Shown here piece after piece: positions 7,067 through 14,683 of a stretch of 64,000 nucleotides of DNA. The translations under genes were made by a program, and so were the position numbers. Below the pieces are notes generated by a model. The model ran no database searches, was not told the origin of the DNA, and saw nothing but the letters and a program-made list of their open reading frames with translations. The stretch is from Microbacterium ginsengisoli (GTDB lineage Bacteria; Actinomycetota; Actinomycetes; Actinomycetales; Microbacteriaceae), in NCBI RefSeq assembly GCF_000956535.1, contig NZ_JYIY01000069.1:20157-84156 (forward strand), in the 5' to 3' direction. Each line of letters begins with the position of its first letter. The stretch's first letter is position 1.

Positions 7067-8977
7067 CTACCGGATGGGAGTCGGGAGCTTGATACGGCCG
7101 TCGGTCAGATCGACCTGCTCACGGCGGGAGTCGCGGGCGAACCCGGTCTCGGCGATGAAGTCGCGGATCTTCGCCTGCCCGGCCTGCACCTTCGTGCGCG
7201 CGTCCGCGCGGGTCTCCGGGGACACCGCGAACTCGAGCTGCCGCTTCGCTTTCCGCACCTCAAGTTCGAGGCGACGCTGCTTCTGCGACAGGTCGTAGTT
7301 CGCCTGCATCTCCTCGGCCCACACCTGCGGTTCCGGGAGGACCGTCACCCCCGGGTAGACGGGCAGGAGCGTGTGGCGGCAGTTATGTACTAAGATCGAG
7401 CTAGCGACGTAGGCGCCCGTCGACGTTTGGAGGTCGTAGGCATGCCCTTCGAAGTGAAGGAACTCGACGTTGACCAACTCGTCCGGCTCTACACCAGCGG
7501 CGAGACCGCTGAGAATCTCGCTCACCGATTCGGCGTCAGCGACACGACGATCCGTCGGCGTCTCCGCGACCGCGGCGTCAGCATCCGCCAGGGTCCGAGC
7601 TACCGCACCATGGACACAGAGGCTGTCAAGCAGCGCCGCGCGCGCACCCGTTCCCAGAAGGGCCTGCACATCGGCCCGCACGAAGTCGCTTTCGCTGCCC
7701 TGCTCGACGCCGCGGGACTCCACTATCGGCAGCAGCCGCCGATCGGCCACTACAACCTCGATTTCGCCCTGGATGAAGCGCCCATCGCCGTGGAGATCGT
7801 CAGCGGCGGCGGGAACTCGCGCCAGGCCTCCCAGCGCCGCGAGCGCATCGAGTTCGTCCTCGAACGTGGTCTGTGGGTCGTGGAGATTCACGTCCGGTAC
7901 GGGAACCAGTTCCGGACGCTCACTACTGGCAGTGCTGAATACCTGCATGCCCTCGCGGAGAGCCTTCGCGGGCAGCCATCCGGTCGCGGTGAGCACCGGA
8001 TGATCTGGGCTGACGGTGAGGTCATGACCCCGCGCAGTCGTCAGGTGTACTGACGGGCCGGAGTACCACGCCTTCACGCCGTTCTCAGCCTCACCGAGCA
8101 CCCGAACCGGGCCGTTTCCGAGGATCGCATTCGGGTGGAACAGGCCCGCCGCGGTCGCTTCCGCGATCGTCGCGTCGACGGGCAGAGCGGGGAACGGGAC
8201 CGGGGCGAACGTGAGCACGCGGCCCTGCCACGGGAAACACAGCGGGCACGGGTGACCCGTGTCGTCGACAGTGAAGTACTCCACGCCGAGCGCCTGCATC
8301 CGGGCCAGATGGGACGCGTTGTACGCCCGGGTCGCCGCGGTGCGCACCGCCATCTCCACGTACGCCGACAGCGACCAGTTCCGGCCCGACTTGTCGGTGA
8401 ACCCGGTGATGCCCTGCGACACGAACACCCGCCACGCCATCGCCTGCGCTTGCGCCGGCGTGACCTGGTTGTCGAGCACCTGCCGTATCGCGCCGTTCGG
8501 GGCGATCATCTTGTAGATGTCGTCGGGGAGGCGGGTGATGCGGAACCGCACATCCGCGAGCGACGATGTGATGTCGTCGCGGATCGCGCGCGCCGCCCGC
8601 TCACCATGCGACAGGGACAGGTCGAACGGTTCCCCGCCGGGGAGGGTCACGTCACGGCCTGGGGGGACACGGCCGCCCGCACCGCCGCCGGCACGAAGCG
8701 CGCGCTCGAGCACGAGCTCCGCGTCGCGGCGTCCCTCCGCCGACGCGGCCGTGACCATCGCCTGCAGCATCGGCGTGGACCGTGCCGTCAGGTACGTGAG
8801 CACCTGCCTCACCAGCAGGCGGGCACGGTTCAGGATCATCGCGTCCCGCTGAACCGACCACGGTGCACGCAGCACAGCGGTCAGGCCCGCGAGGAGTTCG
8901 TGCTCAGCGAGGACGTACAAGCCGATCAGGGCCGCCGCGATCTGCTGCGACGACGGCTCAGACGGCTGCTGCGCCAT
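7067..8977 (-). CDS. MuF-type minor head protein interrupted by an intein
   Basis: 636 aa precursor. The N-extein has helical portal-binding sequence and then the MuF core: AVRTAATRAYNASHLARMQALGVEYFTVDDTG, HPCPLCFPWQGRV, GLFHPN. The C-extein resumes with CRHTLLPVYPGV and ends in a charged helix. HPN and CRH together make the conserved HPNCRH motif of phage head morphogenesis proteins, so the insertion sits exactly in it. Removing the 249-residue insert leaves a 387-aa protein of normal size. It enters the head with the portal and is thought to help DNA injection. Its start overlaps the end of the portal gene. Confidence 0.9.
   Translation of the reverse strand: MAQQPSEPSSQQIAAALIGLYVLAEHELLAGLTAVLRAPWSVQRDAMILNRARLLVRQVLTYLTARSTPMLQAMVTAASAEGRRDAELVLERALRAGGGAGGRVPPGRDVTLPGGEPFDLSLSHGERAARAIRDDITSSLADVRFRITRLPDDIYKMIAPNGAIRQVLDNQVTPAQAQAMAWRVFVSQGITGFTDKSGRNWSLSAYVEMAVRTAATRAYNASHLARMQALGVEYFTVDDTGHPCPLCFPWQGRVLTFAPVPFPALPVDATIAEATAAGLFHPNAILGNGPVRVLGEAENGVKAWYSGPSVHLTTARGHDLTVSPDHPVLTATGWLPAKALREGMQVFSTASSERPELVPVPDVNLHDPQTTFEDELDALAALGGLARVPAAADDLHGDGRFIQGEIEVVVADRRLLPIVESRGVEQGSESDFVRADVQALLGTGARAALLDSLCVHGAVARTLADADAAVAETPTDRRVADAESVSEILSGLAAGVEPDELVNVEFLHFEGHAYDLQTSTGAYVASSILVHNCRHTLLPVYPGVTVLPEPQVWAEEMQANYDLSQKQRRLELEVRKAKRQLEFAVSPETRADARTKVQAGQAKIRDFIAETGFARDSRREQVDLTDGRIKLPTPIR
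7391..7433 (+). promoter_or_regulatory. Candidate -10 and ribosome site for the antisense endonuclease
   Basis: TAAGAT at 7391-7396 could serve as a -10 box and GGAGG at 7429-7433 is a strong ribosome site for ATG 7442. On the other strand these same bases encode the last intein residues (SSILVHN), using TTA, GTA and CAT codons that are rare in this high-GC phage. No good -35 is visible. Confidence 0.45.
7442..8053 (+). CDS. Vsr/EDxHD-like homing endonuclease gene, antisense inside the intein
   Basis: 203 aa on the opposite strand to the intein and wholly inside it. The start ATG 7442 has a perfect GGAGG (7429-7433) eight bases upstream. Residues 14-50 form a resolvase-type HTH (SGETAENLAHRFGVSDTTIRRRLRDRGVSIR). 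Residues 75-150 look like a PD-(D/E)XK/DUF559-Vsr fold: Glu81 in GPHEVAFAALLDAAGLHYRQ, Asp107 in HYNLDFAL, Glu118 in IAVEIVSGGGN, then RRERIEFVLERGLWVVEIHV. That combination resembles the EDxHD/I-Bth0305I homing endonuclease group. It would cut intein-free MuF alleles and so spread the intein. A weak -10 (TAAGAT, 7391-7396) lies upstream. Cutting specificity is inferred. Confidence 0.87.
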   Translation: MPFEVKELDVDQLVRLYTSGETAENLAHRFGVSDTTIRRRLRDRGVSIRQGPSYRTMDTEAVKQRRARTRSQKGLHIGPHEVAFAALLDAAGLHYRQQPPIGHYNLDFALDEAPIAVEIVSGGGNSRQASQRRERIEFVLERGLWVVEIHVRYGNQFRTLTTGSAEYLHALAESLRGQPSGRGEHRMIWADGEVMTPRSRQVY

Positions 8978-10562
8978 CGGCCTGACCGAACGGGTTCATG
9001 GTCGGGTCGGGGAGCGTGTGCGCGAACTCGTCCTTGATCTTGGCGACCTCTTCACCGATCTGCGTCTCGTCCCAGTCGGGGTGCAGCATGCTGACGCGCT
9101 CCTCGACGGACGCGGACTCCGACGCGTACAGGGCCTGCACGGTCTGCGCGAGACGCAGCTGCGACTCCTGCACCCCGTCGGAGAACTCGACCTGCACGCC
9201 CTCGGTCGGGTTCGGGTGGTTGAAGAACACCCGGTCGATGGCGAGCAGCTTCTCGACGTACTCCTCGAGCGCGGGACGCCAGATGCGGATCTTCCGGGCG
9301 CGGGTCATCAGGGAGCGGCGTTCGCGGGCTTCGATCTCCGTCGCGGTCCGGTCGCCGCGCTGGTCGCCCTGCACACCGAACGTCGACATCGAGTAGCCGG
9401 CCATCTGCAGGATCTGCTCGATCAGCTCGTCCGCGGTCGCCTTGTACCCGGCAGGGTCGAACGTGGGCTGCATGACGTTCATGCGGTCCGCCATCGACAG
9501 CGGGGCCGGCGAGGAACCCGAGTTCGCTGACATGTCGGTGGAGACGTACGTCTCCTGGTCCATGTCGATCACGGACGCCTGGCCGGGGCCGGCGGACTTC
9601 GCGAGTTCCTTCGCGACCAGCACGCGAGCGCGCGCGGCGCGGCGGGCACGCATCCAGTCCGACATGGTCTCCGCGAGCTGATCCATCAGGTGCTCGATGC
9701 CGTCGAGGTCGGAGCGGCCGAGGTTCTGCCCGAGGGGATCCTTCCGCCACGACCGGTTCGGGGTCTGGTTCGGGACGTACACGACCGCGAGACCCGGCGA
9801 GCCGGTGCTGATCGTGCCCTCACTGTTCAGGTCGGTGTACACGGCGAGGGGGGCCGTCTCGGGTCGGGAGGAGAGCGGGATGCGGATGCCGAGGGTCGTG
9901 TCGTCGCCGACGTACAGGCCGTGGAGGATCACGCCGACGCCCGTCGAGGTGAGTTCGTGGCGTTCGAGGTGTCGCCACACCTGCTTGCCGTCGCGGGCGA
10001 CGACCGCCCAGAACGTGACCGCGGTGAGCACACCGAACCGGAACTCGGGGATCGCTTCGTCCGCGTCCTTCACGGTCGTGAATGGGGCATCCGGGTTCAG
10101 TGTGTCGTCCCACGTGACCCGCAGGTACACGCCGCCGAGCGCCGCGGACATCTCCGCGGCCTCCGCGATCGACGCGTGGAACCCGTCGTCCAGGAGTTCA
10201 CCGAGCCGCGCCTGCGCCGCCTCGTCCGTGTGGGTCACGGTGACCGGGTCGGAGAACAGCAGGTCCGCGGACGCCTGGCAGATCTCCGCCGCGATCGGGA
10301 CGGGCAGTTTCGTGTTCAACTGTGTGCCGACGGCGGGCTGCGCGATGAACCAGCGGATCGGGCCGAGGGAGTGGACCTTCATCCCGCCCGTGTCGGACGC
10401 GAAGAACCCGGTCCGGTCGGGCATGAGGCCGCCGCCGTACACCGCCTGCAGGCGGGCGAGGTCGTTCGCCCACCATGCGCCCCACCGGGCCATCGCGGGG
10501 AGCAGGTTGTCGAGAACCTTCGGCGGCCACTGGGCGGTGGTGGAGGACGCGGGAAGCGGCAT
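8958..10562 (-). CDS. Portal protein, SPP1-gp6 type
   Basis: 534 aa, ATG 10562 with GGGAGG upstream. Recognisable portal features: WWANDLARLQAVYGGG near the N-terminus, EICQASADLLFSDPVTVTH, SAALGGVYLRVTWDD, then YVPNQTPNRSWRKDPLGQNLGRSDLDGIEHLMDQL and DQRGDRTATEIEARERRSLMTRARK in the stem/clip region. This is the PF05133 family. The portal is the dodecameric ring through which DNA is pumped; it binds the large terminase on one side and the head-tail adaptor on the other. It lies between the large terminase and the MuF-type gene, the canonical order. Confidence 0.93.
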   Translation of the reverse strand: MPLPASSTTAQWPPKVLDNLLPAMARWGAWWANDLARLQAVYGGGLMPDRTGFFASDTGGMKVHSLGPIRWFIAQPAVGTQLNTKLPVPIAAEICQASADLLFSDPVTVTHTDEAAQARLGELLDDGFHASIAEAAEMSAALGGVYLRVTWDDTLNPDAPFTTVKDADEAIPEFRFGVLTAVTFWAVVARDGKQVWRHLERHELTSTGVGVILHGLYVGDDTTLGIRIPLSSRPETAPLAVYTDLNSEGTISTGSPGLAVVYVPNQTPNRSWRKDPLGQNLGRSDLDGIEHLMDQLAETMSDWMRARRAARARVLVAKELAKSAGPGQASVIDMDQETYVSTDMSANSGSSPAPLSMADRMNVMQPTFDPAGYKATADELIEQILQMAGYSMSTFGVQGDQRGDRTATEIEARERRSLMTRARKIRIWRPALEEYVEKLLAIDRVFFNHPNPTEGVQVEFSDGVQESQLRLAQTVQALYASESASVEERVSMLHPDWDETQIGEEVAKIKDEFAHTLPDPTMNPFGQADGAAAV

Positions 10563-10582
10563 CAGTGACCTCCCGTCGCGGG

Positions 10583-11875
10583 TTAGAACGTGTGCGGTCG
10601 CGGGCCGACTTCGTCGCGCCATTCGTGTTCGGTGGATGCGACGACGTACCGGAACGCGTCGAGGGAGTCGTCGCCGACCTTGATCGGTTCGTCGAGGCCC
10701 TTCTCCGTGGCCTTCGGGTCGTACCGGTAGTCGGGCATTTCCTTGATGACGCCCGTGCAGCGGTCGGTGACCTTCATGAGCCCGCGGGCGAGGAGCGACG
10801 CGATCAGGCCGATGCCGTACGCGACCGCGTTGTCAGCTGCGATCGTGTCGACGCCTTCCGACTCGCGCAGCTCCTGCCGGAACGGTGCAGCGGCGGGGTC
10901 CGCGAAGATCAGTTCCGGTCGCAGGTGACCCTCGGGGAGGTGGTTAGCCTTCAGCCATACGGCGATCGCTTTCGCCTGCTGGCTGGGGGACTGGCGTTGC
11001 GTCTGCGCGTCCGCTTCGATCCGCAGCTCGTCGATCAGGTACAGCTTCCGGTCGTAGCCGAGGCCGAGGAGCACCACCGACGTGGCGTGCTGGATACCGA
11101 AGTCCATGCCGACGCCGAGGAGCCGGTACATCGGGGGCAGGTTCTCCCACGCGATGACGTGCTCGGCGGGGTCCCAGCCGTCGTAGATCGCGCCCTCAGC
11201 GTTCGTCCACAGGCCGCGGATGAACCGGTCGAAGAACAGCTTGCTCTTGCGGAACGCGGCTTCCATGTCGGCGATGTACGCCGGGCCCGGGTCGCCGCCC
11301 TCGAAGTAGAGCGGGTTGTCGTGCATCGTGAAGTGGAACACGATCATGTTCTGCGCGACGGCGTCGAGGATGTACTTCACACGCAGCCAGTGCTGTGACG
11401 AGCCGGGGTTCGTGGTCGCGAGGAGCCGGGCGCCGGCGACGCGGAGACGGGTGAGGAGCATCGCCCAGAACGCCTCCGGGACCAGCGTCGCCTCGTCGAC
11501 GTACGCGAGCTCGATCGTCGAGCCTCGGATCTTCTCCTCAGAGCGGGCATCGTTCGCGCCGACAAGGTGCACGACCCGGCCGAGGATCACCGCCGTGTTC
11601 GACCCGGTCGTGTGCTTCACCTGCTTCGCGAGACGCCCGTACAGTTCGGGCTTCTGCATCTCGCCGATCACGTTCCGCTCGATCGTCTGCAGCGTCTTCC
11701 CGACGATGACGATCAGCCCGCGGCCGCGCGTGTGACGGATCGCGATGAACAGCGCGAACAGCGACACCATCGTCTTCCCGGCGGACACCGCACCAACCCA
11801 CAGCGCGATCTTCCGCGACGACGCGCGCGCGATGCTCCACCGCTGCTTCCGCGACAACGCCGGCGGACGAGTCAC
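10583..11875 (-). CDS. terL: Terminase large subunit
   Basis: 430 aa from GTG 11875, overlapping the small subunit stop. ATPase domain: Walker A GAVSAGKT at residues 28-35, Walker B-type IELAYVDEAT, coupling motif LATTNPGS. Nuclease domain: acidic residues in GVGMDFGIQHA, LIFADPAAAPF and DDSLDAFRYVV, the RNase H-like triad. This is the motor that packages DNA into the prohead and cuts it. The KIRGSTIELAYVDEA sequence resembles the P22/PBSX-type group. It is followed after 20 bases by the portal gene. Confidence 0.95.
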   Translation of the reverse strand: MTRPPALSRKQRWSIARASSRKIALWVGAVSAGKTMVSLFALFIAIRHTRGRGLIVIVGKTLQTIERNVIGEMQKPELYGRLAKQVKHTTGSNTAVILGRVVHLVGANDARSEEKIRGSTIELAYVDEATLVPEAFWAMLLTRLRVAGARLLATTNPGSSQHWLRVKYILDAVAQNMIVFHFTMHDNPLYFEGGDPGPAYIADMEAAFRKSKLFFDRFIRGLWTNAEGAIYDGWDPAEHVIAWENLPPMYRLLGVGMDFGIQHATSVVLLGLGYDRKLYLIDELRIEADAQTQRQSPSQQAKAIAVWLKANHLPEGHLRPELIFADPAAAPFRQELRESEGVDTIAADNAVAYGIGLIASLLARGLMKVTDRCTGVIKEMPDYRYDPKATEKGLDEPIKVGDDSLDAFRYVVASTEHEWRDEVGPRPHTF

Positions 11876-12372
11876 TGCCCGAACTCCGCATCATCCACGT
11901 CGGTGAACTCGCCGTCGAACTCCGCCTCGAGCCGGTCCAGCACAGACTCCGCGTCCGCGCTGCCCTCCGTCGTCGACTCGATGACCTTCGACAGCTTGTC
12001 GAACACGATCGCCGCCGACGTGATGATCGTGCGGCGCGCATCCACAGGAGCGGAGTCGAGCGTCGCCGAGTTGAACACGTTGTCGCGACCACCGAACGCG
12101 TACACCGTGAACGGCTGCTCGATCATGTCGAGCATCGCGTTCGCGGCGACATCGAGGCGCTCGGCGAGCTTCAGACGGGCCGCGGCGAGGTCGAGTGATC
12201 GAGCCGCCTGTGCGGCTTTTGTCGCTGACCGGTCAAAGCTGCGGTGGTGGGCGTTGCAGATGTTGGTGACGGATCCGGCGCTGATGCCGACTCGGCGGGC
12301 GATTTCGTTTCGGGCGATGCCTTGGGCGTGGAGTCGGAGGACTTCGTCGCGTTGGGTGTCGTTGATCGCCAT
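11872..12372 (-). CDS. terS: Terminase small subunit (HTH)
   Basis: 166 aa, ATG 12372 with GAGG eight bases upstream. The N-terminus is a helix-turn-helix: DTQRDEVLRLHAQGIARNEIARRVGISAGSVTNICNAHHRSFDR. The rest is helical, with AARLKLAERLDVAANAMLDMIEQP and an acidic C-terminal tail (EAEFDGEFTDVDDAEFG). Small terminases bind the packaging initiation site and stimulate the large subunit, whose gene overlaps by four bases. The call rests on HTH plus adjacency to terL. Confidence 0.85.
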   Translation of the reverse strand: MAINDTQRDEVLRLHAQGIARNEIARRVGISAGSVTNICNAHHRSFDRSATKAAQAARSLDLAAARLKLAERLDVAANAMLDMIEQPFTVYAFGGRDNVFNSATLDSAPVDARRTIITSAAIVFDKLSKVIESTTEGSADAESVLDRLEAEFDGEFTDVDDAEFGQ

Positions 12373-12564
12373 CGGTGTCACCTCTTCGGTGGCGCCAGGC
12401 CACGTTCAGGGTTGCTGCGCGGGTGCGCGGTCACGGTGGTCGGGGAGTGACGAAGCCCCGGTGTCCTCTGTGAGGTCCGGGGCTTCTGTCGTTGGGCGGA
12501 GTGATCCACCATCTACGTCTGATCATGCCGTTTTTGCCACATTTGCATCTTTTTTCGGCGGTGT
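12373..12564 (-). other. Gene-free gap before the late operon (hairpin plus A-rich tract)
   Basis: 192 bases without a convincing gene. It holds a 10-bp hairpin (12452-12461 with 12477-12486) and, on the minus strand, an A-rich tract at 12526-12556 (runs of six and five A) that is unusual in this GC-rich DNA. Next to the small terminase this is a sensible place for a late promoter and for a packaging (cos or pac) site, but neither is proven. Confidence 0.4.
12452..12486 (-). terminator. Hairpin between early and late regions
   Basis: GAAGCCCCGG pairs with CCGGGGCTTC around a 15-base loop. There is no T run on the minus side, so it may be a factor-dependent terminator, an attenuator or a processing site at the early/late junction. 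Confidence 0.5.
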
Positions 12565-12780
12565 TCAGGGTCGGCGTGTCGGGATTCCTTTCGGGCGGCC
12601 GCGTTTCTGGTCGAGTGCGACGCGGCCGACGGATTTCGAGAGGACGAGGATGCGGCCCTGGCTGTCTTCTCGTGTGGCGAGGAGGTCGCGGTCGATCCAC
12701 CGGTAGATGGTGCGGGGTGCTTTGCCGGTGATCTTCGCCGCGACGGCGACGGTGATCCACTCCGGGATGTCTGGTGTCAT
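12565..12780 (-). CDS. Small HTH DNA-binding protein (MerR/excisionase-like)
   Basis: 71 aa, ATG 12780 with GGAG upstream. The sequence PEWITVAVAAKITGKAPRTIYRWIDRDLLATREDSQGRILV is a winged-helix of the MerR/excisionase kind, and SVGRVALDQKRGRPKGIPTRR is a basic tail with an AT-hook-like GRPKG. It is the last gene before the packaging/late block, a plausible place for a late regulator or a packaging helper. Function beyond DNA binding is not known. Confidence 0.65.
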   Translation of the reverse strand: MTPDIPEWITVAVAAKITGKAPRTIYRWIDRDLLATREDSQGRILVLSKSVGRVALDQKRGRPKGIPTRRP

Positions 12781-12827
12781 GTCGTGCTCCGAGTGTTCGA
12801 GGGGAGTTGAATCGGTCGGGTGGTGGT

Positions 12828-13208
12828 TCAAGCGGGAGGGTGTTCGCTTGAATCGGTGGCGTACGGGTACGGGCGGCCGGTGAACACCCGCATGACGGCG
12901 TCGGCGTACATGCCGGCGACGCCTGGCGGGATCGAGTAGAGCAGGTGACCCTCGTCGTCCTGGGCGGTCTGGATCGCGAGCTTGATCCGCTCACGCAGCG
13001 CCTGATCTTCGACGGGCGGCGCGAGCTCGAACAGGGACGGTGCTGGCGCCCACCCGGCGGTGATCACCGCGTCCGCCATGCGCAGGAAGTTCGCCCGGAA
13101 GTAGGCGGCGAGGTCCTCCCACTGGTCGACGTTGGCGCGCTCGGCGCGGGCCTTCGCGGTCACCGCGTCATGCAGGAGGCGGGCCAGGGCTTCACGGTCA
13201 GCCGGCAA
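12828..13208 (-). CDS. Phage protein of unknown function
   Basis: 126 aa, overlapping the methyltransferase gene by 11 bases. It is helical: ADREALARLLHDAVTAKARAERANVDQWEDLAAYFRANFLRMADAVI, then LRERIKLAIQTAQDDEGHLLYSIPPGVAGMYADAVMRVFTG. Proteins with this organisation are common in the early-to-late transition region of actinophages. No catalytic motif is visible and no function is proposed. Confidence 0.6.
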   Translation of the reverse strand: MPADREALARLLHDAVTAKARAERANVDQWEDLAAYFRANFLRMADAVITAGWAPAPSLFELAPPVEDQALRERIKLAIQTAQDDEGHLLYSIPPGVAGMYADAVMRVFTGRPYPYATDSSEHPPA

Positions 13209-13707
13209 CGTCAGACCCCCGATCGGTCGGTAGGGGCGTCTTGATGAACGTCACCCAATGAGTTCGCGCCGTCTTCCCCGACTTGTGCCCGACGAGTGGG
13301 CGGTACGGGGTGAGCGCGAGGATCTGTGACACCGGGATCTGCGTCTCGTTCCACTTGAAGATCAGCACACCGTCGTCGGCGAGCACGCGGAAGCACTCCG
13401 CGAAGCCTTCGGCGAGATCGGTGCGCCAGTTCAGCGGATCGAGGCGACCGTACTTCTTGCCCATCCAGGCGTTGTCACCGACGCGGACGAGGTGCGGCGG
13501 GTCGAACACGACCACGCGGAACGCGCCGTCCTCGAACGGCAGCGCCCGGAAGTCCATCTCCATGTCCGGTTCGATGTTGAGGGCGCGCCCGTCGCAGAGG
13601 ACGTGAGATTCGTTACGGATGTCACCGAACAGCACGCGGTCGTCGGCCTTGTCGAAGTACATCATCCGGCTGCCAGAGGCCGGATCGAGCACGAGCGGTT
13701 CAGGCAT
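13198..13707 (-). CDS. SAM-dependent DNA methyltransferase
   Basis: 169 aa from ATG 13707 (ATG 13719 gives 173 aa; both lie in the overlap with the next gene upstream). The SAM-binding start reads LVLDPASGSRMMYFDKADDRVLFGDIR and the catalytic motif is VVVFDPPHLVRV, a DPPH variant of the DPPY/NPPY motif. A later FAECFRVLADDGVLIFKWNETQIP strand-helix is typical of amino-methyltransferases. Length is short, without a target-recognition domain insert. It could protect phage DNA against host restriction or modify it for regulation. Target base is unknown. Confidence 0.8.
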   Translation of the reverse strand: MPEPLVLDPASGSRMMYFDKADDRVLFGDIRNESHVLCDGRALNIEPDMEMDFRALPFEDGAFRVVVFDPPHLVRVGDNAWMGKKYGRLDPLNWRTDLAEGFAECFRVLADDGVLIFKWNETQIPVSQILALTPYRPLVGHKSGKTARTHWVTFIKTPLPTDRGSDVAG

Positions 13708-13924
13708 CGCTGCCCCCATCCTCGTGGTCTGCCGACGGATCGGTCGGTTCGGGGCGGTCGATTCGCCCCGCCGCTATCTCTTCGAGCGCCCATTCGACGC
13801 CCTGACGGAAGGTAAGGCGACGCACGGCCCGAGCGGTACTCGTCACCTCACCTGATTCGTGTTCGTGTGGCCAGCGGCGGTTGGCCTCGCGCATCGTGTG
13901 CGCTCTATCGCGTCCTTCGAGCAT
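13700..13924 (-). CDS. Small phage protein, unknown
   Basis: 74 aa, ATG 13924 with AGGAG upstream and ATGA overlap with the preceding stop. It carries a His-rich segment (NRRWPHEHESGEV), then LTFRQGVEWALEEIAAGRIDRPEP. Nothing diagnostic. It belongs to a run of five very short overlapping genes that are likely co-translated. Confidence 0.55.
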   Translation of the reverse strand: MLEGRDRAHTMREANRRWPHEHESGEVTSTARAVRRLTFRQGVEWALEEIAAGRIDRPEPTDPSADHEDGGSDA

Positions 13925-14262
13925 CACGACTCCTGACTGGTCGAACCGGTGTCGTAGCTCCACACCATCCAGTCGCCGTTCCATGTCAGGATCACCGGCC
14001 CCGAGTGCAGGGCGTCGAACGCAAGCACGTCGCCGTCGTAGCAGTCGGCAGGGAAGTCATCGAACCATCCCTCGGTGCGCGCGCAGTATCCCTGGTCGCT
14101 GAGGGTGTGCGATTCATGGTTCTCGCTGGCGCCCTCCTCGCATTCGGTCTCATCGCACCACAGGCGGCAGGGTGCACCCACCGGGGCGTCGCAGACGATG
14201 CGGACACCGCTCGTGAAAGTGGATTCGGGATCGGTGACCTCGATCCGATGTGGGTTGCTCAC
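13924..14262 (-). CDS. Small Cys-containing phage protein, unknown
   Basis: 112 aa from GTG 14262 with GGGAG upstream. The sequence includes VRIVCDAPVGAPCRLWCDETECEE, a cluster of four Cys that may bind a metal, and an acidic aromatic C-terminus (PVILTWNGDWMVWSYD). A longer upstream reading is noise in this frame. No assigned function; neighbours are other small metal-binding-like proteins. Confidence 0.6.
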   Translation of the reverse strand: MSNPHRIEVTDPESTFTSGVRIVCDAPVGAPCRLWCDETECEEGASENHESHTLSDQGYCARTEGWFDDFPADCYDGDVLAFDALHSGPVILTWNGDWMVWSYDTGSTSQES

Positions 14263-14486
14263 GACTTGCTCCCATCCTCGTGGACGTCGATGTAGTGGTC
14301 GAATGCCCGCCGCGCATGGGCGAGTGACCCGAACGACGGCTGGACGAAACGCGCCCCGCACGACTTGCAGGTCAGCGAGTGCGGCGCGAGCCAGAACGCG
14401 AGACGTTCCAGCGGCGCGAACGCACGTTGCGGCAGGTACCGCCAGGCGGCCAAACGGCGCACGATGCGCGCGAGACGCTTCCTCAT
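14259..14486 (-). CDS. Small zinc-ribbon-like phage protein
   Basis: 75 aa. Basic N-terminus (RKRLARIVRRLAAWRYLPQRAF), then LTCKSCGARFVQPSFGSLAHARRAFDHYIDVH, where a CxxC pair and two His could form a C2H2-like metal site. It ends in DGSKS, as the next gene upstream ends in NGSKS. Start and stop overlap neighbours by four bases. Unknown function. Confidence 0.6.
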   Translation of the reverse strand: MRKRLARIVRRLAAWRYLPQRAFAPLERLAFWLAPHSLTCKSCGARFVQPSFGSLAHARRAFDHYIDVHEDGSKS

Positions 14487-14683
14487 GACTTGCTCCCGTT
14501 CTCGTGGTCGGTGACCCGGCGGTAGCAGGGCCCGTCATGCGCGCAGCCCGTGAAGCCATGGCCGGCGCACTCCATGCCGTGGATGGTGAGCTTCGACGCG
14601 AGACCCTGATCGTTGAACCGGGCCACTGCCGTCTCACACACCGTGCAGACGACCGGGTCGGATTCGACCTGCAACGTGGTCAT
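14483..14683 (-). CDS. Small Cys/His-rich phage protein
   Basis: 66 aa, ATG 14683 with GGAG upstream. CTVCETAVARFND followed by HGMECAGHGFTGCAHDGPCYRR gives several Cys and His suited to zinc binding. It shares its C-terminal GSKS with the downstream 75-aa protein, perhaps from a local duplication of the gene end. The overlap with both neighbours suggests translational coupling. Function unknown. Confidence 0.58.
   Translation of the reverse strand: MTTLQVESDPVVCTVCETAVARFNDQGLASKLTIHGMECAGHGFTGCAHDGPCYRRVTDHENGSKS

Larger units (their letters stand above)
7382..8128 (-). other. Intein within the MuF-type protein (Ala1, no endonuclease domain in frame)
   Basis: 249 residues between HPN and CRH. 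N-terminal splicing block: AILGNGPVRVLG, WYSGPSVHLTTARGHDLTV, SPDHPVLTATGWLPAKALREGMQVF, which is block A plus block B with SPDH in place of TxxH. C-terminal blocks: FEGHAYDLQTSTGAYVASS then ILVHN, with penultimate His and terminal Asn, followed by Cys+1. The first residue is Ala, not Cys or Ser. Block F has Asp and block B has Val where class 3 inteins carry Cys and Trp, so it looks like a class 2-type (Ala1) intein. The roughly 140 residues between the splicing halves have no LAGLIDADG or HNH motif and are the antisense of the endonuclease gene. Confidence 0.9.

Noticed and set aside
7470..8003. A second plus-strand frame inside the intein
   Set aside because: Ser/Ala/Arg-rich shadow; only the 7442-8053 frame has a ribosome site and a recognisable HTH and nuclease pattern.
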